DNA from: Pseudomonas parafulva
Lineage (GTDB): Bacteria; Pseudomonadota; Gammaproteobacteria; Pseudomonadales; Pseudomonadaceae
Reading direction: 5' to 3'
Length of the DNA: 64,000 bases
Assembly: GCF_002021815.1 (NCBI RefSeq)
Contig: NZ_CP019952.1
Location: 1,395,001-1,459,000 of the forward strand
Shown: piece by piece, positions 44,658-55,056 of the stretch
Layout: the number at the start of each line of letters is the position of its first letter
How positions within the stretch are numbered: the stretch's first letter is position 1
Notes under the pieces: generated by a model
What the model was told of the DNA's origin: nothing
The model's input: the letters and a program-made list of their open reading frames with translations, nothing else
Database searches by the model: none
Made by a program: the position numbers and the translations under genes

Positions 44658-45451
44658 GTTGTACCGTCGGTTTCCGGGCTGCCGGAAACGGCGTTCGGCA
44701 CACACGACGTCTCATGGTCGGTGCCAAGGTGCGCAAAGGGTGATTAACCACCCCCGTGTCGAGCAACGTTCGGCACCAGCCGGTTGCCCAGCCTGCCGTT
44801 GTCGCGACGACGCGTCCTGTTTTGCTGCGGTGCCAACAAGGCCCCGGAGGCTTCGAATTGTTATCCGAATCAACCAAGCGGGCCTGGTGCACTCAGTCAG
44901 GAGGAGGAATCAACCTTCAGCCGTGGACGCCCAGGGGCATCTGTTCAGGACCTTATCCGCTCGCCAGCCGTACGATGGGGCTGGTGGCCGGACGCGGTGC
45001 TACACGGTCCGAGGGCTGTGCATCTCCACCCTGCACGTATCCCTGATAATTCGGGTGCTGCCGCGCGCTGAATCCGCAACGGGTTGCATTTTTCGCCAGC
45101 GCGATTCTGCGCTGGCGCCATTCATGTCCAAGGCAGGTATTTCCGAGGCATTCGCCATGGGTTGCGTGGAAGCGACGGGCGGGCAGAGGTACTGCGAAAA
45201 GAAGCGTGTAAGCAGGTTGGACACCGCACTTGTCGTTTATTTTCGGTCTTCTCTACACGGCGCTGGTGGCGATTCCAGGCAATTCGGTAAACTGGCGAAC
45301 CCCCGTAGGACGGCCTCGCGTCCTGGAGAATTGCGAAGGTCAGTGACTGGCGCACAGCCTGATTCCACTGGCCTGCCGCTTATGGCGGCGTTCGCGACTA
45401 TAGCAGCAATGATTAAGTGCTTCAATTCCATAAAAATTGTATGATTGCGCC
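44658..45451. promoter_or_regulatory. Divergent rne/rluC region with long rne leader
   Basis: 794 bp without a supported gene separate rne from rluC. Several open frames here have no ribosome site and no family. In bacteria, rne mRNA has a long structured leader through which RNase E controls its own message, and the length here fits that, but no defined hairpin was proven. The ~60 bp before rluC are AT-rich, with ATAAAAATTG as a possible promoter element. Confidence 0.5.
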
Positions 45452-46408
45452 ATGACAACCAATACCTCTCCGACTTCCGGCGTTCAGCTGATTGAAGTCG
45501 CGCCGGAACTTGCCGGCCAGCGTATCGACAACTTTCTCATCACAGCCCTCAAGGGTGTGCCCAAGACCTTGGTCTATCGCATCCTGCGCAAGGGCGAGGT
45601 GCGGGTGAACAAGGGTCGGGTCAAGCCCGAGTACAAGATCCAGGCGGGCGACATCGTGCGGGTGCCGCCCGTGCGACTGCCTGAGCGCGACGAGCCGGCC
45701 CCGGTGGCCCAGGGGCTGCTACAGCGGCTCGAAGCTGCCATCGTTCACGAAGACAAGGCGTTGATCGTGATGAACAAGCCTGCCGGGATCGCCGTGCATG
45801 GCGGTAGCGGGCTGAGCTTCGGCGTGATCGAGGCGCTGCGTCAGTTGCGCCCCGATGCCAAGGAGCTGGAGCTGGTGCATCGCCTGGACCGGGACACCTC
45901 GGGCCTGCTGATGATTGCCAAGAAGCGCAGCATGCTGCGCCACCTGCATGCTGCGCTGCGCGGGGATGGCGTGGACAAGCGCTATATGGCCCTGGTGCGC
46001 GGTCACTGGCCAACCGCGAAGAAGCAAGTTAATGCACCGCTGCTCAAGAGCAACCTGCGCTCAGGCGAGCGTATGGTCGAAGTCAATGACGAAGGTAAGG
46101 AAGCGCTGACCCTGTTCCGTGTGCTGCGCCGCTTCGGCGACTTCGCCACCCTCGTGGAGGCGCGCCCGATCACGGGCCGTACTCACCAGATTCGTGTGCA
46201 TGCCCTGCATGCCGGGCACATGATCGCGGGGGACAGCAAGTATGGCGACGAGGATTTCAGTCGCGAAATCCGCGACCTGGGCGGCAAGCGGCTTTTCCTG
46301 CACGCCTACGCACTGACGGTGCCGCTTCCGGACGGTGGGGAGCTCAAGCTGGAGGCGCCCGTGGATGAAATGTGGGCCAAGACCGTGGAGCGTTTGAGTG
46401 CGCCGTGA
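45452..46408 (+). CDS. rluC: 23S rRNA pseudouridine(955/2504/2580) synthase
   Basis: 318 residues from the ATG at 45452. An N-terminal S4 domain ([22 protein letters not shown]...[20 protein letters not shown]) precedes the catalytic domain with [18 protein letters not shown], whose Asp is the nucleophile, and [16 protein letters not shown]. It isomerises uridines in 23S rRNA. It overlaps the next gene by 11 bp. Confidence 0.95.
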   Translation: MTTNTSPTSGVQLIEVAPELAGQRIDNFLITALKGVPKTLVYRILRKGEVRVNKGRVKPEYKIQAGDIVRVPPVRLPERDEPAPVAQGLLQRLEAAIVHEDKALIVMNKPAGIAVHGGSGLSFGVIEALRQLRPDAKELELVHRLDRDTSGLLMIAKKRSMLRHLHAALRGDGVDKRYMALVRGHWPTAKKQVNAPLLKSNLRSGERMVEVNDEGKEALTLFRVLRRFGDFATLVEARPITGRTHQIRVHALHAGHMIAGDSKYGDEDFSREIRDLGGKRLFLHAYALTVPLPDGGELKLEAPVDEMWAKTVERLSAP

Positions 46409-47072
46409 CTACACGCTGCTGATCTTCGACTGGGACGGTACCCTGGCCGACTCCGTCGGGCGCATCGTCGAGGCCATGCAGGTCGCTGCCAAGCGTGCCG
46501 GCCAAGCGCCCATTCAGGAACAGGCCATCAAGGGGATCATCGGGCTGTCGCTGGCTGAGGCGATCCACACCCTTTATCCGCACCTGACGCATGAGCAGGT
46601 GGAGCGGTTTCGTCAGCATTATGCCGATGTCTACACGGCACTCGATCAGCAGCCTTCGCCGCTGTTCGACGGCGTCGCCGAATCGCTGGCCGCCTTTCGC
46701 GCCGAGGGCTATCGAATGGCGGTGGCTACCGGCAAGGCGCGCCGCGGCCTCGACAGAGTGCTCAAGGCCAATGGCCTTGAGCGGTTTTTCGATATCACGC
46801 GTGCGGCGGATGAGACGCGCGGCAAGCCGCACCCCTTGATGCTCGAACAAATACTTGACCACTGCGGTGTCGAACCGGGTCGTGCGCTGATGGTCGGAGA
46901 TTCTGCGTTCGATCTGCAGATGGCCAGCAACGCGGGGATGCACTGCGTGGCCGTGGGTTATGGCGCGATGTCACTCCAGGCGCTGGCCGAGTTCGGGCCA
47001 CAGGTTTGCATCGATCACTTTGGCCAGCTGCGTCAGTGGCTGTCCGGTTCCACAGGTTCATTTTCGAGGTAG
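46398..47072 (+). CDS. HAD-superfamily hydrolase (Gph-like phosphatase)
   Basis: 224 residues with a GTG start inside the end of rluC. HAD motifs: [53 protein letters not shown]. All catalytic residues are present. A helical cap after motif I fits the phosphoglycolate-phosphatase subclass. The substrate is not known. It lies between rluC and sppA, a conserved order in pseudomonads. Confidence 0.9.
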   Translation: MRRDYTLLIFDWDGTLADSVGRIVEAMQVAAKRAGQAPIQEQAIKGIIGLSLAEAIHTLYPHLTHEQVERFRQHYADVYTALDQQPSPLFDGVAESLAAFRAEGYRMAVATGKARRGLDRVLKANGLERFFDITRAADETRGKPHPLMLEQILDHCGVEPGRALMVGDSAFDLQMASNAGMHCVAVGYGAMSLQALAEFGPQVCIDHFGQLRQWLSGSTGSFSR

Positions 47073-47078
47073 GTGAGC

Positions 47079-48068
47079 ATGGCAGGCGAATGGAAGGCCC
47101 CCGAGGCCGAGCCCGAGGAGCGCGAGGAGCGCAAAAGTTGGAAGCTGCTGGAAAGGACCTTGCTGGCGGGCATCCAGGAGCAGCGCCGGTCGCGACGCTG
47201 GGGTATCTTTTTCAAGCTGCTGACGTTCATCTACCTCTTTGGCATCCTGGCGCTGTTCCTGCCCTGGACCGACATGGACAAGGCTGCCTCGCGCGGTGCC
47301 AGTCATACGGCCCTTGTGGAAGTGCGCGGGGTCATCGCCGACCAGGAGGCTGCCAGTGCCGACAACATCGTCAAAGGCCTGCGCGATGCCTTCAAGGATG
47401 GCAAGACCAAAGCCGTGGTCCTGCGCATCAACAGCCCGGGCGGCAGCCCTGTTCAGGCGGGCTATGTGTATGACGAGATTCGCCGCCTGCGTGCCGAGCA
47501 CCCCGGCGTGAAGCTGTACGCCGTCATCACCGACCTGGGTGCGTCAGGAGCCTATTACATCGCCAGTGCGGCCGATGAGATCTATGCCGACAAGGCCAGT
47601 CTGGTCGGGTCGATCGGCGTGACGGCTGCGGGCTACGGTTTCGTAGGTGCCATGGACAAGCTCGGCGTGGAGCGCCGGCTCTATACGTCCGGTGAGCACA
47701 AGGCATTTCTCGATCCGTTCTCGCCGCAGAAGCCTGAAGAAACTCAATTCTGGCAGGGTGTGCTGGACACCACCCACAACCAGTTCATCGCCATGGTCAA
47801 GCAAGGGCGAGGCGAGCGACTCAAGGACAAGGATCACCCGGAGCTGTTCAGCGGCCTGGTCTGGTCCGGCGAGCAGGCCAAGGCGCTTGGTCTGATCGAT
47901 GGCCTGGGCAGCGCCAGCTATGTGGCGCGTGAGGTGGTGGGCGAAAAGGATCTGGTTGATTTCACCGTGCAGGAATCGCCCTTTGACCGTTTCTCCAAGC
48001 GCATGGGTGCCAGCGTGGCAGAGCGCTTGGCCATGTGGATGGGTTTCCAGGGCCCGCAACTGCGCTAA
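47079..48068 (+). CDS. S49-family membrane peptidase (SppA-like)
   Basis: 329 residues from the ATG at 47079; a GTG two codons earlier directly after the HAD stop is possible. A single membrane helix (IFFKLLTFIYLFGILALF, residues ~46-63) anchors a periplasmic domain of S49 type: RINSPGGSPVQAGYVYDEI and the catalytic Ser in GASGAYYIASAADEIYA, then ASLVGSIGV. Its length is that of short, single-domain SppA homologs. It digests cleaved signal peptides or membrane fragments. It is convergent with maf. Confidence 0.9.
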   Translation: MAGEWKAPEAEPEEREERKSWKLLERTLLAGIQEQRRSRRWGIFFKLLTFIYLFGILALFLPWTDMDKAASRGASHTALVEVRGVIADQEAASADNIVKGLRDAFKDGKTKAVVLRINSPGGSPVQAGYVYDEIRRLRAEHPGVKLYAVITDLGASGAYYIASAADEIYADKASLVGSIGVTAAGYGFVGAMDKLGVERRLYTSGEHKAFLDPFSPQKPEETQFWQGVLDTTHNQFIAMVKQGRGERLKDKDHPELFSGLVWSGEQAKALGLIDGLGSASYVAREVVGEKDLVDFTVQESPFDRFSKRMGASVAERLAMWMGFQGPQLR

Positions 48069-48084
48069 GGCCAGTCGCCTTTGT

Positions 48085-48103
48085 GGGGGCGGTGCACGCC
48101 CCC
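48085..48103. terminator. Hairpin between convergent sppA and maf
   Basis: A 7-bp stem GGGGGCG/CGCCCCC with a 5-nt loop lies in the 43-bp gap between the two stop codons. No T run follows, so it may only stabilise the 3' ends. Confidence 0.4.
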
Positions 48104-48111
48104 TGGTCTGG

Positions 48112-48690
48112 CTACGGGACGCTCACCCCTTCCAAGGCCAGCATGTCGACGAGCCGTATCAGTGGGAGCCCCACCAGGCTGGTCGCATCGCGCCCCTCGG
48201 TGCTTTCGAACAGGCTCACGCCAAGCCCTTCGGCCTTGAAGCTTCCGGCGCAGTCGAGGGGCATTTCCGCTGCCACGTAGCGTTCGATGCGTTCACGGTC
48301 CAGCACCCGCAGCTTCACGGTAAACGGCACGCAGTCCACCTGGCACTGCCCGGTGGCGCTGTTGAGCAGCGCCACTGCGGTAAGAAACGTCACCTGTTGG
48401 CCGCTGCAGGCGAGCAATTGTTCGCAGGCTCGCTCGACCGTGTGGGGTTTGCCCAGAATGTGCTCGCCTAGCACTGCGACCTGGTCCGAGCCGATGATCA
48501 AGTGGTTAGGGTGGCTGCCTGCAAGGGCTTGGGCTTTTTGCATGGCCAGGCGCCGGACCAGGTCGATTGCAGACTCTGCTGGCTGGCGCGTTTCGTCTAT
48601 GTCAGGGCTTGCCCAGGTAAACGGAAGCTGCAAGCGCGCGAGCAGCTCGCGACGATAAAGGGAACTGGAAGCCAGTAACAGTGCAAGCAT
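48112..48690 (-). CDS. Maf-family nucleotide pyrophosphatase
   Basis: 192 residues from the ATG at 48690 (GGAG at 7 nt). The opening LLLASSSLYRRELLARL is the Maf nucleotide-binding loop; LIIGSDQVAVL and GKPHTVERACEQL follow. It corresponds to the YceF subfamily, which hydrolyses m7GTP and similar altered nucleotides. It is the only minus-strand gene between rluC and tatD and is divergent from yceD. Confidence 0.92.
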   Translation of the reverse strand: MLALLLASSSLYRRELLARLQLPFTWASPDIDETRQPAESAIDLVRRLAMQKAQALAGSHPNHLIIGSDQVAVLGEHILGKPHTVERACEQLLACSGQQVTFLTAVALLNSATGQCQVDCVPFTVKLRVLDRERIERYVAAEMPLDCAGSFKAEGLGVSLFESTEGRDATSLVGLPLIRLVDMLALEGVSVP

Positions 48691-48785
48691 AGTAAGCTCC
48701 TGATTCGGTTGAACCCATCCTATCACGCACGATGCCACCAAATTCCTTTGACAGGGACGGGGGGCATCCCTAGAATGCTGCGCCT

Positions 48786-49313
48786 ATGTTGAATGACCCG
48801 ATTCCACCTCACGTTGACCCGCGCAAATTGGCTGATCGTGGCGTAACCCTTAGCGGTTCGCTACCACTCGCTGATTTGGAAAGACTCTGCGACCCGCTTT
48901 CCGACGATGTCGGTATGGTGCAGGCGAAGTTCGATTTTGAACGAGACGAACAGCACACTGTGGTTATCCACAGCGAGCTGGATGTCGAGGTCAAGATGGT
49001 TTGCCAGCGTTGTCTTGAGCTGGTCACCCTGCCGATCCACAGCGAGTGTACCTACGCCGTGGTGAAGGAGGGTGCGAATACCCAGTCGTTGCCGAAAGGC
49101 TATGACGTGCTGGAACTGGGCGAAGATCCTTTGGATCTGCAGGCGCTGATCGAGGAAGAGCTGTTGCTCGCCTTGCCCATCGTGCCTGCTCATCATCCGG
49201 AAGAATGCCAGCAGCCGGCGGGCGCAGACGAGCCCGACTCGAGCAAGGACGAGGTATCGCGGTCCAACCCGTTCAGTGTTTTGGCGCAGTTAAAGCGTGA
49301 CCCAAACGTTTAG
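48786..49313 (+). CDS. yceD: YceD, DUF177 protein for 23S rRNA accumulation
   Basis: 175 residues. The DUF177 core has two Cys (VCQRCLELVTLP) and the acidic block LDLQALIEEELLLALPIVP, then HHPEECQ, all typical. The family is needed for normal 23S rRNA levels and sits directly before rpmF, as here (13-bp gap), so it is cotranscribed with L32 and the fatty acid genes. Confidence 0.92.
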   Translation: MLNDPIPPHVDPRKLADRGVTLSGSLPLADLERLCDPLSDDVGMVQAKFDFERDEQHTVVIHSELDVEVKMVCQRCLELVTLPIHSECTYAVVKEGANTQSLPKGYDVLELGEDPLDLQALIEEELLLALPIVPAHHPEECQQPAGADEPDSSKDEVSRSNPFSVLAQLKRDPNV

Positions 49314-49326
49314 GAGTTAATCAATT

Positions 49327-49509
49327 ATGGCTGTTCAGCAGAACAAAAAATCCCGCTCTGCCCGTGACATGCGTCGTTCGCACGATGCCCTGTCGGAAAA
49401 CGCGCTGTCGGTAGAGAAGTCCACCGGCGAAGTGCACCTGCGCCACCACGTTTCGCCAGAAGGCGTATACCGTGGTCGCAAAGTGATCGATAAGGGCGCT
49501 GACGAGTAA
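49327..49509 (+). CDS. rpmF: Ribosomal protein L32
   Basis: 60 residues starting [20 protein letters not shown] with an AGGAG site. It is the gammaproteobacterial type of L32 without the zinc-binding Cys pairs. It links ribosome and lipid synthesis through cotranscription with plsX. Confidence 0.97.
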   Translation: MAVQQNKKSRSARDMRRSHDALSENALSVEKSTGEVHLRHHVSPEGVYRGRKVIDKGADE

Positions 49510-49512
49510 TCC

Positions 49513-50523
49513 TTGTCCGCTCAGATCATCGCGATCGACGCAATGGGCGGGGACTTCGGTCCCCGCAGCATTGTCCAGGCTAGTATCGCCTGCCTGTCGG
49601 CTACCCCCTCGCTTCACCTGACCCTCGTCGGTCAATCCTCCCTCCTGGAAGATCTTGTCAGCGGCTTTTCAGCTGCCGATCGCGCGCGCCTGCAGATTCT
49701 CGGTGCCGCAGAAGTGATCGGTATGGACGAGCGGCCTTCACAGGCATTGCGCGGCAAACCCGATTCATCCATGCGTGTTGCCTTGGAATTGGTGCGTGAC
49801 GGCAAGGCCCAGGCCTGTGTCAGCGCCGGTAATACCGGGGCCCTGATGGCGCTGTCTCGCGCCGTGCTCAAGACCCTGCCAGGCATTGATCGTCCAGCCA
49901 TGGTGGCTGCCATCCCGACACGCACCGGCTACTGCCAGTTGCTTGACCTTGGCGCCAATGTCGACTGCACGGCCGAGCAGCTTTACCAGTTTGCGGTCAT
50001 GGGGTCGGTGGCGGCGCAGGCGCTGGGCGTGCAGCGCCCCCGAGTGGCACTGCTGAACGTAGGTACCGAAGACATAAAGGGTAACCAGCAAGTCAGGCTG
50101 GCGGCGAACCTGTTGCAAGGGGCTCGCGGCCTCAATTACGTCGGCTTCATCGAAGGTGACGGCTTGTACAGAGGGGCCGCGGACGTGGTGGTCTGCGACG
50201 GCTTCGTTGGCAATATCCTGCTCAAGTCCAGCGAAGGGTTGGCCACCATGGTTGCGCAGCGTATCGAGCAGACCTTCAGGCGCGGCCTGTTGTCGCGCCT
50301 GGCGGGCGCTGTGGCCATGCCGCTGCTTAAACGCGTGCAGGCCGATCTGGCCCCGGCGCGTCACAACGGTGCCAGCTTTCTGGGGTTGCAGGGCATCGTC
50401 GTCAAAAGCCACGGCGCGGCAGGCGTTGAGGGGTTTCAGAGTGCGATCCAGCGCGCCCTGATCGAAATTCAGGAGAATTTGCCCGGGCGCCTTCATGGTC
50501 GCCTGGAGGATTTACTCAAGTAA
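49513..50523 (+). CDS. plsX: Phosphate acyltransferase PlsX
   Basis: 336 residues with a TTG start: a stop codon lies two codons upstream in frame, and the next ATG would remove part of the conserved opening [13 protein letters not shown], so TTG at 49513 is accepted. Family blocks [17 protein letters not shown] ([14 protein letters not shown]), [10 protein letters not shown] and [16 protein letters not shown] are present. It converts acyl-ACP to acyl-phosphate for phospholipid synthesis. Confidence 0.96.
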   Translation: MSAQIIAIDAMGGDFGPRSIVQASIACLSATPSLHLTLVGQSSLLEDLVSGFSAADRARLQILGAAEVIGMDERPSQALRGKPDSSMRVALELVRDGKAQACVSAGNTGALMALSRAVLKTLPGIDRPAMVAAIPTRTGYCQLLDLGANVDCTAEQLYQFAVMGSVAAQALGVQRPRVALLNVGTEDIKGNQQVRLAANLLQGARGLNYVGFIEGDGLYRGAADVVVCDGFVGNILLKSSEGLATMVAQRIEQTFRRGLLSRLAGAVAMPLLKRVQADLAPARHNGASFLGLQGIVVKSHGAAGVEGFQSAIQRALIEIQENLPGRLHGRLEDLLK

Positions 50524-50670
50524 TGTGATGCGAGCCCGCGCTTAGCGGTCTTGCCGACGAAATGCTTAAATGTGACCGCAGGGTTTCGGTCTTCATCCAA
50601 ATGTTCAGATTCCGCGCCTGGCATGCGCCAGGCGCCTCTATCCGACGACAAGATCATAAGGGCTTGTTCA

Positions 50671-51609
50671 ATGTCTGCATCTCTCGCATTCGTCTTTCCA
50701 GGTCAAGGTTCCCAGTCGCTGGGCATGCTCGCAGAACTCGGCGCCGAGAAGCCGGTGATCATCGAGACCTTCAAGGAAGCTTCCGAGGCGCTGGGTTACG
50801 ACCTCTGGAAACTGGTTCAGGAAGGTCCGCAAGAGCAACTCGATCAGACTGATAAGACCCAGCCAGCCATTCTGACAGCCTCCATTGCGCTGTGGCGCCT
50901 GTGGCTCGAGGAGGGCGGCGCCAAGCCTGCATTCGTCTCGGGTCATAGCCTGGGCGAGTACAGTGCCTTGGTCGCAGCGGGCAGCATCAGCCTCAAGGAC
51001 GCCGTTCGCCTGGTCGAGCGCCGCGGCCAACTGATGCAGGAAGCCGTGCCTGCCGGGCACGGTGCCATGGCCGCAATCCTGGGGCTGGACGACGCCGTCG
51101 TGGTGCAGATCTGCACCGAAGCGGCTGAAGACGAGGTCGTCAGCGCGGTCAATTTCAATTCGCCGGGCCAAGTGGTGATTGCCGGTAACAAAGCCGCAGT
51201 GGACCGGGCCATGGAGCTGTGCAAGGCAAAGGGCGCCAAGCGCGCCTTGCCGCTGGCAGTCAGCGTACCGTCGCACTGCGCGCTGATGAAGCCTGCGGCC
51301 GAACGATTTGCCGCCGCGATCAATGCCATCGATTGGCAGGCGCCACAGATTCCGGTTGTGCAGAACGTGACAGCCGCCATCGCACCCGATCTGGATGCGC
51401 TCAAGCGTGATCTGCTGGCTCAGCTGTACCAGCCCGTGCGCTGGGTCGAGTGCGTCCAGGCGCTGGCTGCCACCGGTGCGGTCAACCTGGTCGAGTGCGG
51501 TCCGGGCAAGGTCCTGGCTGGCCTCAACAAGCGCTGCGCCGATGGCGTAACCACCTACAACCTCAACACCCCTGACGCCGTTGCCGCCACGCGTGCGGCA
51601 CTGGCCTGA
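50671..51609 (+). CDS. fabD: Malonyl-CoA:ACP transacylase
   Basis: 312 residues from the ATG at 50671 (AAGGG-type site in CATAAGGGCTTG upstream). FVFPGQGSQSLGML opens the protein. GHSLGEYSALVAAG holds the catalytic Ser, and SVPSHCALM the catalytic His. It supplies malonyl-ACP to chain elongation. The 147 bp after plsX contain no gene and may hold a promoter. Confidence 0.97.
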   Translation: MSASLAFVFPGQGSQSLGMLAELGAEKPVIIETFKEASEALGYDLWKLVQEGPQEQLDQTDKTQPAILTASIALWRLWLEEGGAKPAFVSGHSLGEYSALVAAGSISLKDAVRLVERRGQLMQEAVPAGHGAMAAILGLDDAVVVQICTEAAEDEVVSAVNFNSPGQVVIAGNKAAVDRAMELCKAKGAKRALPLAVSVPSHCALMKPAAERFAAAINAIDWQAPQIPVVQNVTAAIAPDLDALKRDLLAQLYQPVRWVECVQALAATGAVNLVECGPGKVLAGLNKRCADGVTTYNLNTPDAVAATRAALA

Positions 51610-51624
51610 CTTGGAGAAGCTTGC

Positions 51625-52365
51625 ATGAGCCTGCAAGGTAAAGTTGCACTGGTCACTGGCGCCAGCCGTGGCATTGGCCAGGCCATCGCCCTGGAACTGG
51701 GTCGCCAAGGCGCCACCGTCATCGGTACTGCGACCTCGGCCTCCGGTGCCGAGCGTATCGCCGCGACCCTGAAGGAGCATGGCATTGTCGGTACCGGCAT
51801 GGAGCTGAACGTGACCAGCGCCGAATCGGTTGATTCGGTACTGTCGGCCATCGGCGAGCAGTTCGGTGCACCGACCATTCTGGTGAACAATGCGGGTATC
51901 ACGCGTGACAACCTGATGCTGCGCATGAAGGACGACGAGTGGTTCGATGTCATCGATACCAACCTCAACAGCCTCTACCGTCTGTCCAAGGGCGTGTTGC
52001 GCGGCATGACCAAGGCGCGCTGGGGTCGTATCATCAGCATCGGCTCGGTGGTCGGCGCCATGGGTAACGCTGGCCAGGCCAACTATGCGGCGGCCAAGGC
52101 CGGTCTCGAAGGCTTCAGTCGCGCCCTGGCGCGTGAAGTGGGCTCGCGCGGTATCACCGTCAACTCGGTCACGCCGGGCTTCATCGATACCGACATGACC
52201 CGCGAGCTGCCAGAAGCGCAGCGCGAAGCCCTGCAGACCCAGATTCCGCTGGGCCGCCTGGGTCAGGCAGATGAAATCGCCAAGGTGGTTTCGTTCCTGG
52301 CCTCTGACGGTGCAGCGTACGTGACGGGCGCAACCGTGCCCGTCAACGGCGGGATGTACATGTAA
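51625..52365 (+). CDS. fabG: 3-oxoacyl-ACP reductase
   Basis: 246 residues of the short-chain dehydrogenase class. NADPH-binding VTGASRGIGQA, NNAGITRDNL, the catalytic Ser in ISIGSVVG and Tyr-x3-Lys in NYAAAKAG are all present. It reduces the beta-keto group in each fatty acid elongation round. It lies 15 bp after fabD. Confidence 0.97.
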   Translation: MSLQGKVALVTGASRGIGQAIALELGRQGATVIGTATSASGAERIAATLKEHGIVGTGMELNVTSAESVDSVLSAIGEQFGAPTILVNNAGITRDNLMLRMKDDEWFDVIDTNLNSLYRLSKGVLRGMTKARWGRIISIGSVVGAMGNAGQANYAAAKAGLEGFSRALAREVGSRGITVNSVTPGFIDTDMTRELPEAQREALQTQIPLGRLGQADEIAKVVSFLASDGAAYVTGATVPVNGGMYM

Positions 52366-52489
52366 TATCGCCGGTCAATGTGACGGATTCCGTAAAAAAA
52401 GAGTCATACTGCGAGCCTAAAATCCGTTATAAAGCTGCAATCAGATTCCAGGCGGCTGGTCGTGGGACTAGGCTGAAGGCGCGTTGAGC

Positions 52490-52517
52490 TTGAAAAGCGA
52501 ACGTTCTTCTATAAAAT
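52490..52517 (+). promoter_or_regulatory. Probable acpP promoter
   Basis: TTGAAA (52490-52495) and TAAAAT (52512-52517) with 16-bp spacing lie in the 203-bp gap between fabG and acpP, about 50 bp before the acpP start. An extra promoter here fits the very high level of ACP that cells need. Confidence 0.4.
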
Positions 52518-52568
52518 TAGCCACCGGCCAGCTGCCTGACATATATCCATTAGGAGTGAAAACTAGGT

Positions 52569-52805
52569 ATGAGCACCATCGAAGAACGCGTCAAGAAAAT
52601 CGTCGCCGAGCAACTGGGCGTCAAGGAAGAAGAAGTGACCAACGAGAAGTCCTTCGTCGATGACCTGGGTGCCGATTCGCTTGACACCGTTGAGCTGGTG
52701 ATGGCTCTGGAAGAGGAATTCGAGACCGAGATTCCTGACGAAGAAGCCGAGAAGATCACTACCGTTCAAGCTGCCATCGACTACGTCAACAGCCACCAGG
52801 CCTAA
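52569..52805 (+). CDS. acpP: Acyl carrier protein
   Basis: 78 residues, strongly acidic. [18 protein letters not shown] holds the Ser that receives phosphopantetheine and helix II, which contacts partner enzymes. AGGAG lies upstream. Central carrier of fatty acid synthesis. Confidence 0.98.
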   Translation: MSTIEERVKKIVAEQLGVKEEEVTNEKSFVDDLGADSLDTVELVMALEEEFETEIPDEEAEKITTVQAAIDYVNSHQA

Positions 52806-52833
52806 GACGCTGTAGTCGACGCTTCTTGTCGGG

Positions 52834-52869
52834 AAAAACCGCACTGCCTTGACTGGCGTGCGGTTTTTT
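52834..52869. terminator. Terminator after acpP
   Basis: AAAAACCGCAC and GTGCGGTTTTTT pair across a 13-nt loop, with T and A runs on both strands. It lies 29 bp after acpP and should end most acpP transcripts, leaving fabF to partial read-through or its own promoter. Confidence 0.9.
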
Positions 52870-52992
52870 CTTTGCAAGCTTCGGCTGTCGCCGTGTCGGC
52901 TGCCAATCCCCGCATCAAGAGCTTGTTGCCATTTCATTCCGTCCAACTGGATGCAATGGCAAGAAACTCTGTCATTAGAAAAGGAGAGTACT

Positions 52993-54237
52993 GTGTCGCG
53001 TAGACGCGTCGTGGTCACCGGTATGGGTATGCTGTCGCCACTGGGTACGGATGTACCGAGCACGTGGCAGGGCATTCTGGCTGGCCGCAGTGGCATCGGT
53101 CCGATCGAGCATACGGATCTTTCTGCCTACTCCACCCGTTTTGGTGGCTCGGTGAAGGGCTTCGAGGTTGAGCAATACTTGTCGGCCAAAGAGGCTCGCA
53201 AGCTGGACCTGTTCATTCAGTACGGCTTGGCAGCCGGTTTTCAGGCAGTGCGCAACGCTGGCCTGGAAGTGACTGACGCCAACCGTGAGCGCATCGGGGT
53301 GGCCATGGGCTCGGGCATCGGTGGCCTGACCAATATCGAGCAGACCAGCCGTACATTGCACGACGCAGGCCCTCGGCGTATCTCGCCGTTCTTCGTCCCT
53401 GGCTCGATCATCAACATGATCTCCGGCTTCCTGTCGATCCACCTGGGTCTGCAAGGGCCGAACTACGCCATCGCCACCGCCTGTACCACCGGTACCCATT
53501 GCATCGGCATGGCTGCGCGCAATATTGCGCACGGTGAGGCCGATGTCATGATCGCCGGCGGCGCTGAAATGGCCGCCTGTGGGCTGGGCATGGGCGGGTT
53601 TGGCGCATCGCGCGCGCTTTCTACCCGCAACGATGAGCCTGCGCGGGCCAGTCGTCCCTGGGACAAAGGTCGTGACGGCTTCGTCCTGTCCGACGGGGCC
53701 GGTGCATTGGTGCTCGAAGAGCTCGAGCACGCCAAGGCGCGGGGTGCAACGATCTACGCCGAGCTCGTAGGGTTTGGCATGAGCGGCGATGCCTATCACA
53801 TGACGTCGCCGCCCGAATCGGGTGAAGGTGCAGCCCGTTGCATGGTCAATGCCCTGCGCGATGCCGGCGTGCAGCCTCAGGAAGTCAGCTACATCAACGC
53901 CCACGGCACCTCGACACCGGCTGGAGACCTGGCCGAAGTGGCAGCCATCAAGCGCGTGTTCGGCGAGCATGCCTATAAGCTGGCCGTCAGCTCCACCAAG
54001 TCGATGACCGGGCACCTGCTGGGGGCTGCCGGTGCGGTGGAGGCGATCTTTAGCGTATTGGCGATCAACAGCCAGATGGCGCCGCCGACCATAAACCTGG
54101 ATGAGCCAGACGAAGGCTGTGACCTGGACTTCGTGCCGCACCAGGCCCGCAGCATGCCAATCGATGTCGTGCTGTCCAATTCGTTCGGCTTTGGTGGCAC
54201 CAACGGCTCCCTGGTGTTCCGCCGGTTCGCCGAGTGA
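52993..54237 (+). CDS. fabF: Beta-ketoacyl-ACP synthase II
   Basis: 414 residues with a GTG start (AAGGAGA upstream). Catalytic Cys in [15 protein letters not shown], first His in [11 protein letters not shown], Lys-x4-His in [19 protein letters not shown]. It condenses acyl-ACP with malonyl-ACP and controls the temperature-dependent elongation of unsaturated acyl chains. Its stop overlaps the pabC start by one base. Confidence 0.97.
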   Translation: MSRRRVVVTGMGMLSPLGTDVPSTWQGILAGRSGIGPIEHTDLSAYSTRFGGSVKGFEVEQYLSAKEARKLDLFIQYGLAAGFQAVRNAGLEVTDANRERIGVAMGSGIGGLTNIEQTSRTLHDAGPRRISPFFVPGSIINMISGFLSIHLGLQGPNYAIATACTTGTHCIGMAARNIAHGEADVMIAGGAEMAACGLGMGGFGASRALSTRNDEPARASRPWDKGRDGFVLSDGAGALVLEELEHAKARGATIYAELVGFGMSGDAYHMTSPPESGEGAARCMVNALRDAGVQPQEVSYINAHGTSTPAGDLAEVAAIKRVFGEHAYKLAVSSTKSMTGHLLGAAGAVEAIFSVLAINSQMAPPTINLDEPDEGCDLDFVPHQARSMPIDVVLSNSFGFGGTNGSLVFRRFAE

Positions 54238-55052
54238 TGCAAAGCTGGGTCGATGGCACGCCTGCGGCTGCGATCAACCTGCACAACCGCGGGTTGGCCT
54301 ACGGGGATGGTCTGTTCGAGACGTTCGCTGTACGCCATGGGCGGCCCTTGCTGCTGGATGAGCACATGGCGCGTCTGGCACTGGGCTGTCAGCGCCTGTC
54401 CATCGCCACTGACGTGGCCCTGGTGGCCGATGAGGTAAGGCGCTATGCGGCTCAGCTGGGTGAGGGCGTGGCCAAGCTGATCCTGACCCGCGGCGACAGC
54501 CAGCGCGGATATGCACCCGCGGCCGGTGTCGCGGCGCGGCGCATCCTGCAAGCCAGCCCGTTGCCCAGCTACCCAGCCGAACACGCCGACGTGGGCGTGC
54601 GCCTGTTCATGTGCCAGACCCGGCTTGGGGAACAACCCTTGCTGGCAGGGCTCAAACACCTCAACCGCCTCGAGCAGGTGCTGGCACGTTCCGAATGGCA
54701 GGACGGCGAACATGCCGAAGGCCTGATGCGTGACGGGCAGGGCAGGCTGATCGAAGGTGTCTACAGCAACCTGTTTCTGGTTAAGCAAGGCACGCTTCTT
54801 ACTGCCAGGCTTGATCGTTGCGGGGTGGCAGGCGTGATGCGCGCCGCACTGCTGGCGCGGGCGGAGATGATGAACATCCCGGTGCAAGTGCGTGACCTGG
54901 CGTTCGATGAGCTCGCACAAGCGGATGAAGCATTCGTTTGCAATAGTGTCTACGGCATCTGGCCCGTCCGCGCCGCAGGCGCGCTAAACTGGCGGCCTGG
55001 CCCGCTCACCCGTACGTTGCAGGCCGTTGCCCGTACGTTACTGGAAACCTGA
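54237..55052 (+). CDS. pabC: Aminodeoxychorismate lyase
   Basis: 271 residues, fold-type IV PLP enzyme. NRGLAYGDGLFETFAV is the family opening, the PLP Lys is in LAGLKHLNRLEQVLAR, and IEGVYSNLFLV and NSVYGIWPV complete the site. It releases p-aminobenzoate for folate synthesis. The ATG at 54237 is chosen over a GTG one codon before. Confidence 0.95.
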   Translation: MQSWVDGTPAAAINLHNRGLAYGDGLFETFAVRHGRPLLLDEHMARLALGCQRLSIATDVALVADEVRRYAAQLGEGVAKLILTRGDSQRGYAPAAGVAARRILQASPLPSYPAEHADVGVRLFMCQTRLGEQPLLAGLKHLNRLEQVLARSEWQDGEHAEGLMRDGQGRLIEGVYSNLFLVKQGTLLTARLDRCGVAGVMRAALLARAEMMNIPVQVRDLAFDELAQADEAFVCNSVYGIWPVRAAGALNWRPGPLTRTLQAVARTLLET

Positions 55053-55056
55053 ATTC

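Noticed and set aside
52975..54141. 388-residue minus-strand ORF over fabF
   Set aside because: Antisense shadow of an unmistakable fabF with complete active site.
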